Below, in pieces: positions 1 through 8,797 of a stretch of DNA of 64,000 nt. The stretch spans positions 744,001-808,000 of the forward strand of contig CAWCQU010000002.1 of NCBI GenBank assembly GCA_963797765.1, read 5' to 3'. The notes beneath the pieces were generated by a model that saw only the letters and a program-made list of their open reading frames with translations, had not been told where the DNA came from and did not search any database. Source of the DNA: JBGPTK01 sp963797765 (lineage in GTDB: Bacteria; Acidobacteriota; Terriglobia; Acidiferrales; UBA7541). The position numbers and the translations under genes were made by a program. Position 1 is the stretch's first letter. Every line of letters begins with the position of its first letter.

Positions 1-293
1 GCCGTGGCGAGCGACCAGAGAAAGAAACCTCCGGCGAAGACCCAGTAAACGTTGAGCCGGTCCACCAGCCAGCCGGAGACGAATTGCATGCAAGCATAGG
101 TCCAGAAAAACGCGGAGAGCAGCAGGCCGAGTTGAGAGGCGGAAATGCCAAGTTCGTCTTTCAACATGGGAGCGGCAATGGAAAGATTGCCGCGATCGAC
201 GTAATTGATGAAGACAGAAATTGCGAGAAGGACGAGAACCAAGCGCAGATGGACGGGGATGCCCTTCGGCTGTGATGCGGTGGAAATTGACAT
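1..293 (-). CDS. MFS transporter, ACS-like family, N-terminal part (truncated by window edge)
   Basis: Reading the minus strand from an ATG at 293 gives an open frame running off the window. The first ~97 residues contain a hydrophobic helix, then NYVDRGNLSIAAPMLKDELG, a second helix and the loop GWLVDRLN before a third helix. The NYVDR/GNLS motif after TM1 and the DR loop between TM2 and TM3 are typical of the anion:cation symporter branch of the major facilitator superfamily (hexuronate, galactonate and related acids). The protein would sit in the inner membrane and import an organic acid; the substrate cannot be told from this fragment. A GGAGAAG sequence lies ~14 bases before the start. 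The gene is divergent from the kinase at 440. Confidence 0.8.
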   Translation of the reverse strand, partial: MSISTASQPKGIPVHLRLVLVLLAISVFINYVDRGNLSIAAPMLKDELGISASQLGLLLSAFFWTYACMQFVSGWLVDRLNVYWVFAGGFFLWSLAT

Positions 294-439
294 GAAGATT
301 GGGCGTCATCTTCTCCAGCAACGACGTGATTTGCAACTCATTTTGCGGGGTATATGTGATTGCGGCTGATGGTGCAGTGCGGCTGAGCGGCGGCGCGTCA
401 TTTGACTTGGGTTGGGCAGGCACCTAGAATGGCCGAGCC

Positions 440-2674
440 ATGGCGGAACCCAGGTCTCTCACCGGACAGACAATCTCCCATTATCGAATTCAGGAAAAGC
501 TGGGTGGCGGCGGCATGGGAGTGGTGTACCGAGCCGAGGACACGCGCCTGGACCGAAGCGTGGCGCTGAAATTTCTTCCCGAAGACACTCCGACGGACAC
601 GCAAACGCTGGAGCGATTCCAACGCGAGGCGCGCGCCGCTTCGGCGTTGAACCATCCCAATATCTGCACGATTCATGACGTGGGCGAATACGAGCGGCGG
701 CCATTTATCGTGATGGAGCTGCTCGAGGGCCAAACGCTGAAACACCGGATCAGCGGCAGGCCGCTGGATATCGACAACCTGCTCGACATGGGAATTGAGA
801 TCGCGGATGCGCTGGCAGCCGCGCATTTGAAAGGGATCGTCCACCGGGATATCAAGCCCGCGAACATTTTTATTACGCAGCGGGGCCAGATCAAGGTACT
901 GGATTTCGGTCTGGCAAAAATGGAACCCAGGCGGCTACGCGCGGGGGCTGCTGATGCCACCGCAATGGCAACAACGGATAGGGAACCCGATTTCCTGACC
1001 AGCCCCGGCACAGCGCTGGGGACAATGGCTTACATGTCTCCCGAGCAAACCCTGGGGAAGGATCTTGATGCACGCACGGATTTATTTTCGTTCGGCACTG
1101 TGCTGTATGAAATGGCGACCGGCAAGTTAGCATTCATCGGGGATACTTCCGCGGCGATTTTTGATTCCATACTCCATGAGACGCCAAAACCTGCTGCGGG
1201 ATTGAATTCGGCAGTGCCCGCGGAACTGGAACGAATCATCAACAAAGCTCTGGAGAGAGACCGCGACCTGCGCTACCAGACCGCTTCCGAGATCAGGACG
1301 GACCTGAAGCGATTGAAACGCGATCGTGAATCTTCCGGCCGCGTGAGCGACGTGAAGCGGCAATCGTCTGGCGTTGAAACGGCGGCAGCGCCTGCTTCGG
1401 ACAAATCCGTTGCGGTGCTTTATTTTGAAAATTTGAGCAGCAGCAAAGATGACGAGTATTTTCGTGATGGGATGACGGAAGACATTATTACGGAGCTTTC
1501 AAAGATCAAGGAACTGCAAGTGTTTCCGCGAGCGGCGGTGCTGGCGTATCGGGATAAGCCGGTTACGGGGCCGCAAGTGGGACGTGAATTGAACGCGGCG
1601 TGCGTGCTGAGTGGGAGCCTGCGCCGCGCCGGAAATCGCTTGCGCATCACGGCGCAGTTGATCCGAGCTCAAACGGGACATTCCATCTGGGCGGAACGAT
1701 ACGATCGCGAATTGAAAGATGTGTTCGAAGTACAGGACGAAATCGCGCGCAGCATCAGCCAGGCGCTGCGGATCAAACTTTCCCCGCAGGAAGAAAAGGC
1801 GATCGCGCGGAAGCAAACCGAAAATCCCCAGGCGTATGACTATTACCTGAGAGGACGCCAGTTCTTCCACCAGTTCCGGCGCAAGGGATTTGATTTTGCC
1901 AGGCAGATGTTCGCGCGAGCGATCGTGATCGATTCGCAGTATGCCCGCGCATATGCCGGCGTGGCCGATTGCTGCTCGTTTCTTTACATGTACTGGGACA
2001 GCAACGAAGACAATCTGAACGAAGCGGAGGCCGCGAGCCGCAAGGCTTTGGAGCTCGATCCCGAACTGGCCGAAGCTCATGCAGCTTGCGGCGTGGCCTA
2101 CGCGCTCAAACAGAACTTCGATGAAGCGCAGAAGGAATTCGAAGCAGCCATCCGGCTCGATCCCAAACTCTACGAGGCTTATTATTTCTATGCGCGCACC
2201 ACGTTCCAACGAGGCGATTTGGCAAAAGCGGCGGAACTCTACGAACAAGCGGCCAAGCTCAACCCCGATGACTACCAAGCGGTAAGCCTGCTGGCGGGTG
2301 TCTACAACGGATTGGGATGGGCGGCGCAGGCCAATGCGGCTCAGCAACGCGCGTTGCAATTAACCGAGAAGCACATCGATCGGCACCCCGACGATCCCCG
2401 GGCGCTCTATTTGGGTGCGGGAATGAACGCCAGGCTCGGAGACCATGTGAAGGGTCTTGACTGGGCCCGGCGGGCACTGGCAATTGATCCGGAAGAAGCT
2501 TCGATTCTCTACAATGTTGCATGCGTCTACGCCATACTGGGCCGCACCGAAGACGCCCTTGATTGCCTGCAAAAGGTAATGGAGTACGGAGTCTTTTATA
2601 AAAATTGGGCGGCGAAAGATTCCGACCTGGATTCGCTGCGCCTGGATCCGCGGTTCCAGGCGTTGATCAGTTAG
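440..2674 (+). CDS. Ser/Thr protein kinase with TolB-like and TPR domains (no membrane segment)
   Basis: The 744-residue protein starts with a complete eukaryotic-type kinase domain: glycine loop around residues 21-30, VALK lysine (44), HRDIKPANI (135-143), DFG (155-157) and MSPEQ in place of APE. A low-complexity linker (~320-335) follows, then a TolB/FlgO-like domain (~336-465, beginning SVAVLYFENLS) of the sort found in bacterial adenylate cyclases and CadC-like regulators. The C-terminal half is made of tetratricopeptide repeats. No hydrophobic segment long enough to cross the membrane is seen, unlike the kinase at 5061-8084, so it is probably cytosolic. The role is presumably phosphorylation-based signalling with TPR-mediated partner binding; the target is unknown. 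No clear Shine-Dalgarno precedes the ATG. Kinase-TPR fusions are abundant in Acidobacteria. Confidence 0.93.
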   Translation: MAEPRSLTGQTISHYRIQEKLGGGGMGVVYRAEDTRLDRSVALKFLPEDTPTDTQTLERFQREARAASALNHPNICTIHDVGEYERRPFIVMELLEGQTLKHRISGRPLDIDNLLDMGIEIADALAAAHLKGIVHRDIKPANIFITQRGQIKVLDFGLAKMEPRRLRAGAADATAMATTDREPDFLTSPGTALGTMAYMSPEQTLGKDLDARTDLFSFGTVLYEMATGKLAFIGDTSAAIFDSILHETPKPAAGLNSAVPAELERIINKALERDRDLRYQTASEIRTDLKRLKRDRESSGRVSDVKRQSSGVETAAAPASDKSVAVLYFENLSSSKDDEYFRDGMTEDIITELSKIKELQVFPRAAVLAYRDKPVTGPQVGRELNAACVLSGSLRRAGNRLRITAQLIRAQTGHSIWAERYDRELKDVFEVQDEIARSISQALRIKLSPQEEKAIARKQTENPQAYDYYLRGRQFFHQFRRKGFDFARQMFARAIVIDSQYARAYAGVADCCSFLYMYWDSNEDNLNEAEAASRKALELDPELAEAHAACGVAYALKQNFDEAQKEFEAAIRLDPKLYEAYYFYARTTFQRGDLAKAAELYEQAAKLNPDDYQAVSLLAGVYNGLGWAAQANAAQQRALQLTEKHIDRHPDDPRALYLGAGMNARLGDHVKGLDWARRALAIDPEEASILYNVACVYAILGRTEDALDCLQKVMEYGVFYKNWAAKDSDLDSLRLDPRFQALIS

Positions 2675-2690
2675 CGGGACGGGTGTATTT

Positions 2691-2723
2691 ACCGCAGAGA
2701 CGCTGAGGGCGCAGAAAGAAATA
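2691..2723. repeat. Dispersed 33-bp repeat, copy 1 (ACCGCAGAGACGCTGAG type)
   Basis: A 33-base segment beginning ACCGCAGAGACGCTGAG lies just after the kinase stop codon. It recurs at 38366-38398 in the same orientation with two mismatches (GGC against AAC in the middle). Both copies are intergenic. The unit is internally repetitive (GCAGAGACGC / GCAGAAAG). Its function is unknown. Confidence 0.7.
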
Positions 2724-2864
2724 CTTGCCTCGCAAACCTGAAGTTCCGACCGCTCAAAATCCTTGCATCGGATGAATCGCATAGCGTCTCCTGTAAATTC
2801 TTCTGCCAGGACCGCGTCTATTTTGGGATGAGACTTCAGAGTCCCGGCGAACTTGATGGCGGGA

Positions 2865-3182
2865 TCAATTTGCGCGGCGGATGGTCGTACGATGCGAGGA
2901 TGGGCGCGGGGAGAGAACTGTGTAGCTAGGGGCTGATGTGACGGTTTGCTTTGTCGCGGTGAGTAATTTTCTGCGAATCAGCCAGGAGATGGCGGCTTGC
3001 ACGGAACTTTTGGAGACGCCGATGGATTCGGCGATTTCGCGGTAGCTGATCTGGACCATTCCGTTGCGGCGTTGCGCTTCGGCGGCCAGCCAGAGATAGA
3101 CGAGGAAGGCGACGGGGCGGCGGTCGTGGCCGACCAGGTCGCGCATCAGGACGTCGATTACGTAATCGTCGAAGGAGAACAT
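2865..3182 (-). CDS. Small winged helix-turn-helix DNA-binding protein
   Basis: This 105-residue protein has a helix-turn-helix around residues 44-75 (ISYREIAESIGVSKSSVQAA followed by ISWLIRRKLL), the arrangement of a winged helix in the MarR/GntR fold. The N-terminal part (FDDYVIDVLMRDLVGHDRRP) looks like a dimerisation or capping helix. No ligand domain is present, so it may be a simple local repressor. A perfect inverted repeat (3184-3206) sits one base upstream of its ATG, which suggests autoregulation. It is transcribed divergently from the glyoxalase-like gene at 3286. Confidence 0.75.
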   Translation of the reverse strand: MFSFDDYVIDVLMRDLVGHDRRPVAFLVYLWLAAEAQRRNGMVQISYREIAESIGVSKSSVQAAISWLIRRKLLTATKQTVTSAPSYTVLSPRPSSHRTTIRRAN

Positions 3183-3183
3183 C

Positions 3184-3206
3184 GCTATAGTAACTATTAC
3201 TATAGC
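3184..3206. promoter_or_regulatory. Perfect inverted repeat, probable operator of the wHTH gene
   Basis: Two 10-base arms, GCTATAGTAA (3184-3193) and TTACTATAGC (3197-3206), are exact reverse complements separated by CTA. The palindrome abuts the start codon of the minus-strand wHTH gene and lies ~80 bases before the plus-strand gene at 3286. TATAGT hexamers inside it could act as -10 elements. A bound dimer would block expression of the regulator gene and possibly the divergent one. Its A+T richness stands out from the GC-rich surroundings. Confidence 0.6.
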
Positions 3207-3285
3207 ATAGACTGGCTGATTGCAGCGGGCGGCGGGAGAGCGGTATTCTGCGCGGCGTCTTAAAAACAGAAGACGAGGAGGGACG

Positions 3286-3653
3286 ATGATTCGCGGAATT
3301 AAATTTGCGGGGATTCCGGTGCGCGACCAGGATGCGGCGCTGAAATTTTATACGGAGAAACTGGGGTTCAAGGTGGTGACGGACCAGCCGTTCACCGAGA
3401 AACAGACGATGGATCGAGATCATGATTCCCGGCGCGGAAACGGGGCTGGCGCTTTTCACGCCGGACGGGCATGAGAATACGCATTGGCGATTTTCAGTCG
3501 CTTTCTTTTTGGTGCGACGATGTTTTTGCGACGGCGAAAGCGATGAAGGCCAAAGGGGTGGAATTTTTTGCTGATCCTAAGAAGGAAGATTGGGGAACAT
3601 CGGCAATTTTCCAGGATGTGGACGGAAACAAATTCGTACTGAGCAGCCGGTGA
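3286..3653 (+). pseudogene. VOC (glyoxalase/bleomycin resistance) family gene with two frameshifts
   Basis: The start (MIRGIKFAGIPVRDQDAALKFYTEKLGF) and the end (FQSLSFWCDDVFATAKAMKAKG, then WGTSAIFQDVDGNKFVLSS) are parts of one VOC-fold metal-dependent protein of ~120 residues, but lie in different reading frames. The middle is recovered in a third frame as WIEIMIPGAETGLALFTPDG. Removing one A near 3406 and one A near 3479 restores a continuous protein. Either the gene is dead or the sequence has two single-base insertion errors; the intact conservation on both sides favours error. A family member would be a small cytosolic dioxygenase, isomerase or resistance protein. ATG at 3286 follows a GAGGAGGGACG ribosome-binding site. 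Confidence 0.7.
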
Positions 3654-3662
3654 AGGAGCGAT

Positions 3663-4068
3663 ATGGGACAAGCGATTGCGAAGAAACTGGGATTGAAGCC
3701 GGGAATGCGAGCGATGGTGATTGCGGCTCCGGCGGGATACCGGAAACTGCTCGAGCCGTTGCCCGAGGGAGTGGAAGTTTGCCGAAGCCGATGGGCGGGA
3801 AGAATGAATTCGTGCAGCTTTTTGCGACGCGGCAGGCAGAACTGAAAAAGCGGGCAGCGGCGTTGCTGAAGCGTTCTGGCGGAGCGGCGGATTGGTTTGG
3901 ATTGCTTACCCGAAGAAAACTTCCGGGATGGAGAGCGATTTGGATCGCGAGTCGGTGAGGGAAGTGATGAGACCGACGGGGTGGAGGCCGGTTTCGATTG
4001 TGGCGATTGATGAAACTTGGGCGGCGCTACGCTTCCGGCCGGTGGAGGACGTCAAGCGGCGGAAGTGA
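3663..4068 (+). pseudogene. DUF3052-like small protein gene with about three indels
   Basis: The coding pieces are GIKPGM-like LGLKPGMRAMVIAAPAGY with LLEPLPEGVEV in the first frame, FVQLFATRQAELKKRAAALLK in the second, and GGLVWIAYPKKTSG with GWRPVSIVAIDETWAALRFRP in the third, ending at TGA 4066-4068. Joined, they give one ~133-residue protein of the DUF3052 type (a Rossmann-like domain of unknown function often next to VOC genes). The joins need one extra T removed near 3778-3780, one T near 3805 and one base added near 3870. The start ATG lies 9 bases after the VOC stop, so the two genes look like one unit and share the same damage. Confidence 0.6.
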
Positions 4069-4231
4069 TGGCTGATTTGGGGGACCGCCCGCTCCGGACG
4101 GCGGCCGGAGTGATCTGCGAACCCCGCGGATGTTCATGAAGGCGTAACCGTCATTCGGGGGAAGGGCGTGATAAACTTCCGGCGTTGCCTTGCGCAATAA
4201 ACCAAGATCAAATCAGTCGAGGAGAAATCCC

Positions 4232-4792
4232 ATGAATTGTTATACCGCAAAGGATTTAGCGGACGCTTTCCGGACCGTCCGAAAGAACACGATCGTGATT
4301 GCCCAGGAAATTCCCGAAGACAAATACAGTTTCCAGCCGGCGCCCAATACGCGGACGGTGGGCGAACTGCTCTCGCACATTGCCTTGACGCACAGAATTC
4401 AACAACAAATTCAAGCCGAAGAACGCCGGACGACGCTGGTGGGATTTAATTTTCCGGCGTTGATGCAGCGCTTAACCGCGGAAGAAAAAGAAAAGCGGAG
4501 CAAGGAACAGATCATCGAAGCGCTGAAGAGTTCCGGCGAGAAATGGGCCGGCTTTCTGGAAGGAGTGACGGATAATTTTCTGGCGGAACGGGTGAACATG
4601 CCTGCCGGAATGACTCCGGCATCGAAGAGCCGGTTCGAGATGATTCTTTCGGTGAAAGAGCATGAGATGCATCACCGCGGGCAGTTGATGATGATCGAGC
4701 GGATGGTGGGGATCGTGCCGCATTTGACTCGCGATATGCAGGCGCGAATGGCGGAGGCGATGGCTGCGCAAACTACTGCGGCGAAGAGCTGA
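4232..4792 (+). CDS. DinB family protein
   Basis: The 186-residue product has the four-helix DinB/YfiT-like fold pattern, with metal-binding histidines expected in HIALTHRI (first, ~res. 50-58) and HEMHHRGQL (~res. 140-148). Members bind Zn or Ni and include thiol-dependent transferases; many remain of unknown function. The start was set at ATG 4232 because GAGGAGAAATCCC lies just before it; an upstream in-frame extension to 4190 lacks such a site. It is convergent with the kinase gene ending at 5061. A second DinB gene is at 8798. Confidence 0.85.
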   Translation: MNCYTAKDLADAFRTVRKNTIVIAQEIPEDKYSFQPAPNTRTVGELLSHIALTHRIQQQIQAEERRTTLVGFNFPALMQRLTAEEKEKRSKEQIIEALKSSGEKWAGFLEGVTDNFLAERVNMPAGMTPASKSRFEMILSVKEHEMHHRGQLMMIERMVGIVPHLTRDMQARMAEAMAAQTTAAKS

Positions 4793-5018
4793 TCGGCGAG
4801 CGCCAGTGGAAAGGTCACTCTTGAGGTGCAATGAAGAAAATCTCTTCCACTCAAGATTCAAGGATTTGCTCTGGATTGCTCGCCGCGATCGGAATGACAA
4901 CTTCCGCGGTATTGTTCAGGGCCCTGTGATCTGCAGGGAGCACGGCTTCCCGACAAAAACAGTCGGGATCGGAAAGCCTGCTCCTCCATGGCGCATGACG
5001 CTTGAGTGAGGAAGAGAT

Positions 5019-5042
5019 GCCAGGCGAAAGCCTGGCCCTACA
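5019..5042. repeat. REP-like hairpin with CCTACA tail
   Basis: GCCAGGC (5019-5025) and GCCTGGC (5030-5036) form a perfect 7-bp stem closed by GAAA, a GNRA-type loop, followed by CCTACA. It lies between two convergent genes (DinB and kinase), so it could end transcription from both sides. The layout of stem, short A-rich loop and a CTACA tail is shared with hairpins at 8646, 9387, 31938, 36784 and 39391. The rest of the 4793-5060 gap holds nothing recognisable. Confidence 0.6.
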
Positions 5043-5060
5043 TTTGAGCTTACGCAGGGC

Positions 5061-8000
5061 CTATTGCAGCTTCTTGTATTCGTCTTGAACCTGCTTCACG
5101 AGCGGGACGCCGGGATCGGCATCTTTCCATATAGCTAGAAAATCCTGATAGGCGGTACGAGCTTTGGAAAGAGCGGCAGGATCGGAAGACGCGGAGGTTG
5201 ACTTCGCGGCGGAACCTGCCGGGGCGGGGGACCCCGGCGCTGCGCCGGCTTGCTGGGCGTAGGCGCGGGCGAGGCCCAACTGGGAGTAGTACACGAGATA
5301 ATCCGCAGGCGAAGCTCCTCTTAGATTCAAGGTTCTTTGAAATTCCTGAGCGGCATCGGCTCCGCGACCGGCCATCAGCAAGGCGGCGGCGCGCGTATAG
5401 AGAGATTCGGGAGTTCCACGGTCGTACGCTTCAGCGGGCTTCATAATATCGAGTGCCTTATTTGCGTCGTGGCGATTCATGGCCAGAACGGCGCGAATCG
5501 CCGGCACGATCAGCAATTGCAGGCGCTGATCCGCCGGGCGCTGGGCAGCCGCCTGGTCAACCAGTTTTTCGGCTTTGGCATCCTCACCCGCGCGCGCATA
5601 CGCGTCGGCAACTTCGAGCATGAGTGTGGGACCCTGCGTTTTCGACTTCTTCAGTGCGGCGTCGGCCAGGGCGATGGCTTGCGAGCGATTTTGCGCCAGC
5701 GCTTCGCCGAGCGCTGCGCTTGCCATAGCGTCAGGGATTGAATCTTCCAATCCAATCTGCTGCGCTTTCTGTTCGACTTGCTGAAACAGCTCCCGGCCGC
5801 GGGTGAATTGGCCGCGAGCAAGAGCGAGGGCCGCATCCCGCTGAAAGATGTCGTACTCTCCCTGCGGGTTTGCTCTTGCGAGGGCATCTTCCTTGGCAAG
5901 CGTGGCTGAATCTCCCTGAAGCATGGCAACGGTTGCCAAGAGCTCGTGAACGAAAGTGCTGCCGAGCTTACGTTCAAGAGCCTGATTTAGAATGGCCTTG
6001 GAATCATCCAAACGATTCTGGGCGGCATAAGCCGCGCCCGCGACGAGATAGGCGTTCGCTTGTCCCGGCCCCAATTCCTTGGCTTGCAGAGCGTAGGTCA
6101 ACGCCTTGTCATATTGTCCCAACTGAAGATAGACGATGGCCAGATTCAGCAGGGGACGACTGTCGCGTGGGTAGGACTGGATATAAAGCTGGTAGGATTC
6201 GATGCCTTTATCAATCTGGCCATTGTTGGAGTAATAGTCGCTGACGATGGCGAATTTCTCGCGCTCACTGGCGCGGTCCTTCAATTCGAAAGCCTTCTGG
6301 ATATATTGCTGGGCCGTTTCGATCTGGCCGACATTGCCGTAGGCAACTGCCAGTCCGCGATAACCCATGGCGAAATTCGGATCGAGCTCGACTGCTCGCT
6401 TGCTTAATTCGATGGCGCGGAGAAAGTCTCCGTTGTTGTTGAAGGCGGCGGCTTCCGTCTCGACTTTGAGGGCTTCGAGTGACGGAGTGGTGGCTTCGGC
6501 CAGGGGAGTATCGAACTTCTGGATGGAGGCGAGGGATTCGCCGAGCTTGCCGCGCAATTGCGTGCTGGCCTTGCCCAAAGCGTCGAGAACTTTCTCCTTG
6601 CTCTCGGCTTGGACCTGTTCCTGGCCGATCGTGTTTCCAGTCGAAGCGTTGACCGCTTCCAGTGTGAGAACGTACTGGCTGCCGAGGCTGGTGATGGAGC
6701 CGTGGACCATGGCCTTCACGCCATTGCGCTGGCAAATTTCGCGGGCGATTTCAGGAGTGATGCGCGCATCGGGCGGCTTGCCCATCAGCTTCAGCGTTCG
6801 CTGCACTTCCTGATCCGGCACGAGGCTGAGAAAGGGTGATTGCGATAGGCTGACTTGAAGAGCCGTTTTCAGCGCACCGTCGAAGACGGAGTCTCCGGTG
6901 GTATTGGTGAAATCGGCGAGGACGATGGAATCCTTTTCGGTAAGGCGATTTGCGCTGGAGTGAAAGAGGTAAGTGCCGGCGAGCACGATTGCGATTAAGA
7001 CGACGAGCGCGGCGGGAACGATCCACTTCCAATTCCAGGAGCTGGCGGGTGGCTGCGGCGCGACTGTGGCTACAGCCGATGCCGCGGAGACCGCGGAAGA
7101 CGAAGGCGACTTTTGTTTCGCGCTCGAGCTGATATGAGATTGAGCCTGGGCGGCGATTGCGGGGGCGTCTTCTTCGGCGGCACTGACGGCGACGGATGAT
7201 CGGCCTGAACTGGTTTCGCGCTTCAGGCGCTTGAGGTCGGCGCGAATATCGGCGGCAGTCTGGTAGCGCAGTTCGCGATCTTTTTCGAGGGCCTTATTGA
7301 TAATTCGTTCGAGTTCCGGCGGGAGATCGGGATTGACGCGGATCGCAGGAGCGGGCACGCGATCGAGAATGGCTTGAAAAATCACGGCGGAAGTTTCGCC
7401 GCGAAATGGAAGGACACCCGTAGCCATTTCATATAGCACCGCGCCAAACGAGAAAAGATCGGTGCGGGCGTCGAGTGGCTTGCCTTTGGCTTGCTCAGGC
7501 GACATGTAAGCGACGGTGCCGAGAGTGGAGCCCGGACTGGTGAGATGGGCTTCCTCGGGCCCGCGAGTCGCCTCGGTCATGTCCGAGGGGGGCTTCCCCA
7601 GGCGGTTTTCCTTGGCGGTGACTTTGGCCAAGCCGAAATCGAGAATTTTTGCGTGGCCGCGCTGGGTGACGAAAATATTCGCGGGTTTGATATCGCGATG
7701 AACGATTCCCTGGGCGTGAGCGGCGTCGAGTGCGTCGGTGATTTCGATGGCGAGATCGAGGAGCGTTTCGAGTTCGAGCGGGCGGCCTGCGATCAGGTGC
7801 TTGAGCGTTTCGCCTTCGAGATATTCCATCGCGATAAAAACGTGATCGTCCTGGCCGCCAATGTCGTGGATAGTGCAGATATTGGGGTGATTGAGCGCGG
7901 AGGCAGCCTGTGCTTCACGCTGGAAGCGAGCCAGCGCCTGGGGATCGCGGGAAACGTCGTCCGGCAGGAATTTCAGGGCGACAAAGCGATGCAGCCGGGT

Positions 8001-8084
8001 GTCTTCGGCTTTGTAAACCACACCCATACCGCCGCCACCCAATTTTTCGAGAATTTTGTAATGAGAAACCGTGTCGCCGATCAT
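5061..8084 (-). CDS. Membrane-anchored Ser/Thr protein kinase with TPR repeats
   Basis: This 1007-residue protein has a full kinase domain at its N-terminus: glycine loop ~16-24, VALK lysine 38, HRDIKPANI 129-137, DFG 149-151 and MSPEQ ~194-198. A Ser/Ala-rich linker (290-350) leads to one membrane helix (~354-375, WIVPAALVVLIAIVLAGTYL). The outer part begins with a TolB/FlgO-like domain (KDSIVLADFTNTTGDSVFDGAL) and continues with many TPR units to a flexible Ala/Pro/Ser region near the end. The kinase would be cytosolic and the TPR part periplasmic, as in other acidobacterial receptor kinases. A short hairpin (8094-8106) lies ~10 bases before the ATG. The ligand and target are unknown. Confidence 0.93.
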   Translation of the reverse strand: MIGDTVSHYKILEKLGGGGMGVVYKAEDTRLHRFVALKFLPDDVSRDPQALARFQREAQAASALNHPNICTIHDIGGQDDHVFIAMEYLEGETLKHLIAGRPLELETLLDLAIEITDALDAAHAQGIVHRDIKPANIFVTQRGHAKILDFGLAKVTAKENRLGKPPSDMTEATRGPEEAHLTSPGSTLGTVAYMSPEQAKGKPLDARTDLFSFGAVLYEMATGVLPFRGETSAVIFQAILDRVPAPAIRVNPDLPPELERIINKALEKDRELRYQTAADIRADLKRLKRETSSGRSSVAVSAAEEDAPAIAAQAQSHISSSAKQKSPSSSAVSAASAVATVAPQPPASSWNWKWIVPAALVVLIAIVLAGTYLFHSSANRLTEKDSIVLADFTNTTGDSVFDGALKTALQVSLSQSPFLSLVPDQEVQRTLKLMGKPPDARITPEIAREICQRNGVKAMVHGSITSLGSQYVLTLEAVNASTGNTIGQEQVQAESKEKVLDALGKASTQLRGKLGESLASIQKFDTPLAEATTPSLEALKVETEAAAFNNNGDFLRAIELSKRAVELDPNFAMGYRGLAVAYGNVGQIETAQQYIQKAFELKDRASEREKFAIVSDYYSNNGQIDKGIESYQLYIQSYPRDSRPLLNLAIVYLQLGQYDKALTYALQAKELGPGQANAYLVAGAAYAAQNRLDDSKAILNQALERKLGSTFVHELLATVAMLQGDSATLAKEDALARANPQGEYDIFQRDAALALARGQFTRGRELFQQVEQKAQQIGLEDSIPDAMASAALGEALAQNRSQAIALADAALKKSKTQGPTLMLEVADAYARAGEDAKAEKLVDQAAAQRPADQRLQLLIVPAIRAVLAMNRHDANKALDIMKPAEAYDRGTPESLYTRAAALLMAGRGADAAQEFQRTLNLRGASPADYLVYYSQLGLARAYAQQAGAAPGSPAPAGSAAKSTSASSDPAALSKARTAYQDFLAIWKDADPGVPLVKQVQDEYKKLQ

Positions 8085-8148
8085 ATTTTGTAAGGGAGAA
8101 ACTCCCGGTGCGGCATGTTATCGAGCGGGCTAATAGGAGTCAAAGGCT

Positions 8149-8601
8149 TTAGCGGCGCTGGCGATTCGCGGGGAGAGATTTTGTACGGGCCGGCGCAGCC
8201 GTGGGGCCGCAGGAACTTCGCAGGATTCCCTTGCCGCATTGATCGAGAGTGTCGCAATGGCACTTTTCCATCATGCTGCGGAGCAATTTCTGCATGGATT
8301 TGATCTGGCCGGCCAGCGCCTCGAGCTCGCCAAGTTTTTGGCGCGAGAGTTTTTGCCAGCGTTCGGAAGCGGGAGCGGTGTTGCGGAAACCGAAAAAGAG
8401 GTGGCGGATTTCGTCGAGGGTGAAGCCGGACTGGCGGGCGCGCTGCACCACCGCGAGGCGGTAGAGGATGGTGGGATCGTAACGGCGCTGGCCGCTGATT
8501 CGTTGCGCGGGGAGAAGAATTCCAATTTGTTCGTAGTAGCGGATGGCGGAAGGGCGGAGACCCACTTGTTTCGCCACTTCGGAAATCGTCAGCAGGGGCA
8601 T
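8149..8601 (-). CDS. MerR family transcriptional regulator with CXCX5C motif
   Basis: The 150-residue protein begins with the MerR winged helix (LTISEVAKQVGLRPSAIRYYEQIGI and RRYDPTILYRLAVVQRARQSGF), then a dimerisation helix (~78-115). After it comes KCHCDTLDQCGKG, a CXCX5C arrangement resembling the metal or Fe-S loop of ZntR and SoxR types but lacking the first Cys of the SoxR CX2CXCX5C set. MerR proteins activate by untwisting promoters with an over-long spacer; such a promoter lies at 8721-8751, before the divergent DinB-like gene. The likely signal is a metal ion or thiol stress, which is inference. Confidence 0.88.
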   Translation of the reverse strand: MPLLTISEVAKQVGLRPSAIRYYEQIGILLPAQRISGQRRYDPTILYRLAVVQRARQSGFTLDEIRHLFFGFRNTAPASERWQKLSRQKLGELEALAGQIKSMQKLLRSMMEKCHCDTLDQCGKGILRSSCGPTAAPARTKSLPANRQRR

Positions 8602-8645
8602 TGGGGGATTCTAGCAGACGTTTATTTTGAGAGCGAAAAACTGCT

Positions 8646-8670
8646 GCCACCCTGAAGGGTGGCGCTACAC
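8646..8670. repeat. REP-like hairpin GCCACCC/GGGTGGC with GCTACAC tail
   Basis: GCCACCC (8646-8652) and GGGTGGC (8657-8663) pair around TGAA, followed by GCTACAC. The element at 9387-9411 is the same except TAAA in the loop. The pair flanks the DinB-like gene at 8798-9356, and the same arms and tail occur inside the longer elements at 31938 and 36784. Confidence 0.7.
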
Positions 8671-8720
8671 AAATCTTGTCCAGCGGTGGCGGCGCTAGCC
8701 TCATACGTTGAAAAAAGGCT

Positions 8721-8751
8721 TTGACTTAAAGTTGACTTGAAGCCGTACGAT
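8721..8751 (+). promoter_or_regulatory. MerR-type promoter with 19-bp spacer and operator dyad
   Basis: TTGACT (8721-8726) as -35 and TACGAT (8746-8751) as -10 are 19 bases apart, the long spacing typical of MerR-activated promoters. The dyad CTTAAAGTTGACTTGAAG (8725-8742) lies in the spacer and matches 14 of 18 positions of the SoxR-type box CCTCAAGTTAACTTGAGG as I recall it. It faces the DinB-like gene at 8798, and the MerR gene lies just beyond on the other strand, the usual divergent layout. Confidence 0.65.
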
Positions 8752-8797
8752 CTTCCCGGAAATGAATTCCCAATTCTAGTTTTCAAGGACAACCGCG

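Noticed and set aside
1499..2359. Long open frame antisense to the first kinase gene
   Set aside because: It mirrors the TPR region of a strongly supported gene, has no family motifs and no ribosome-binding site.
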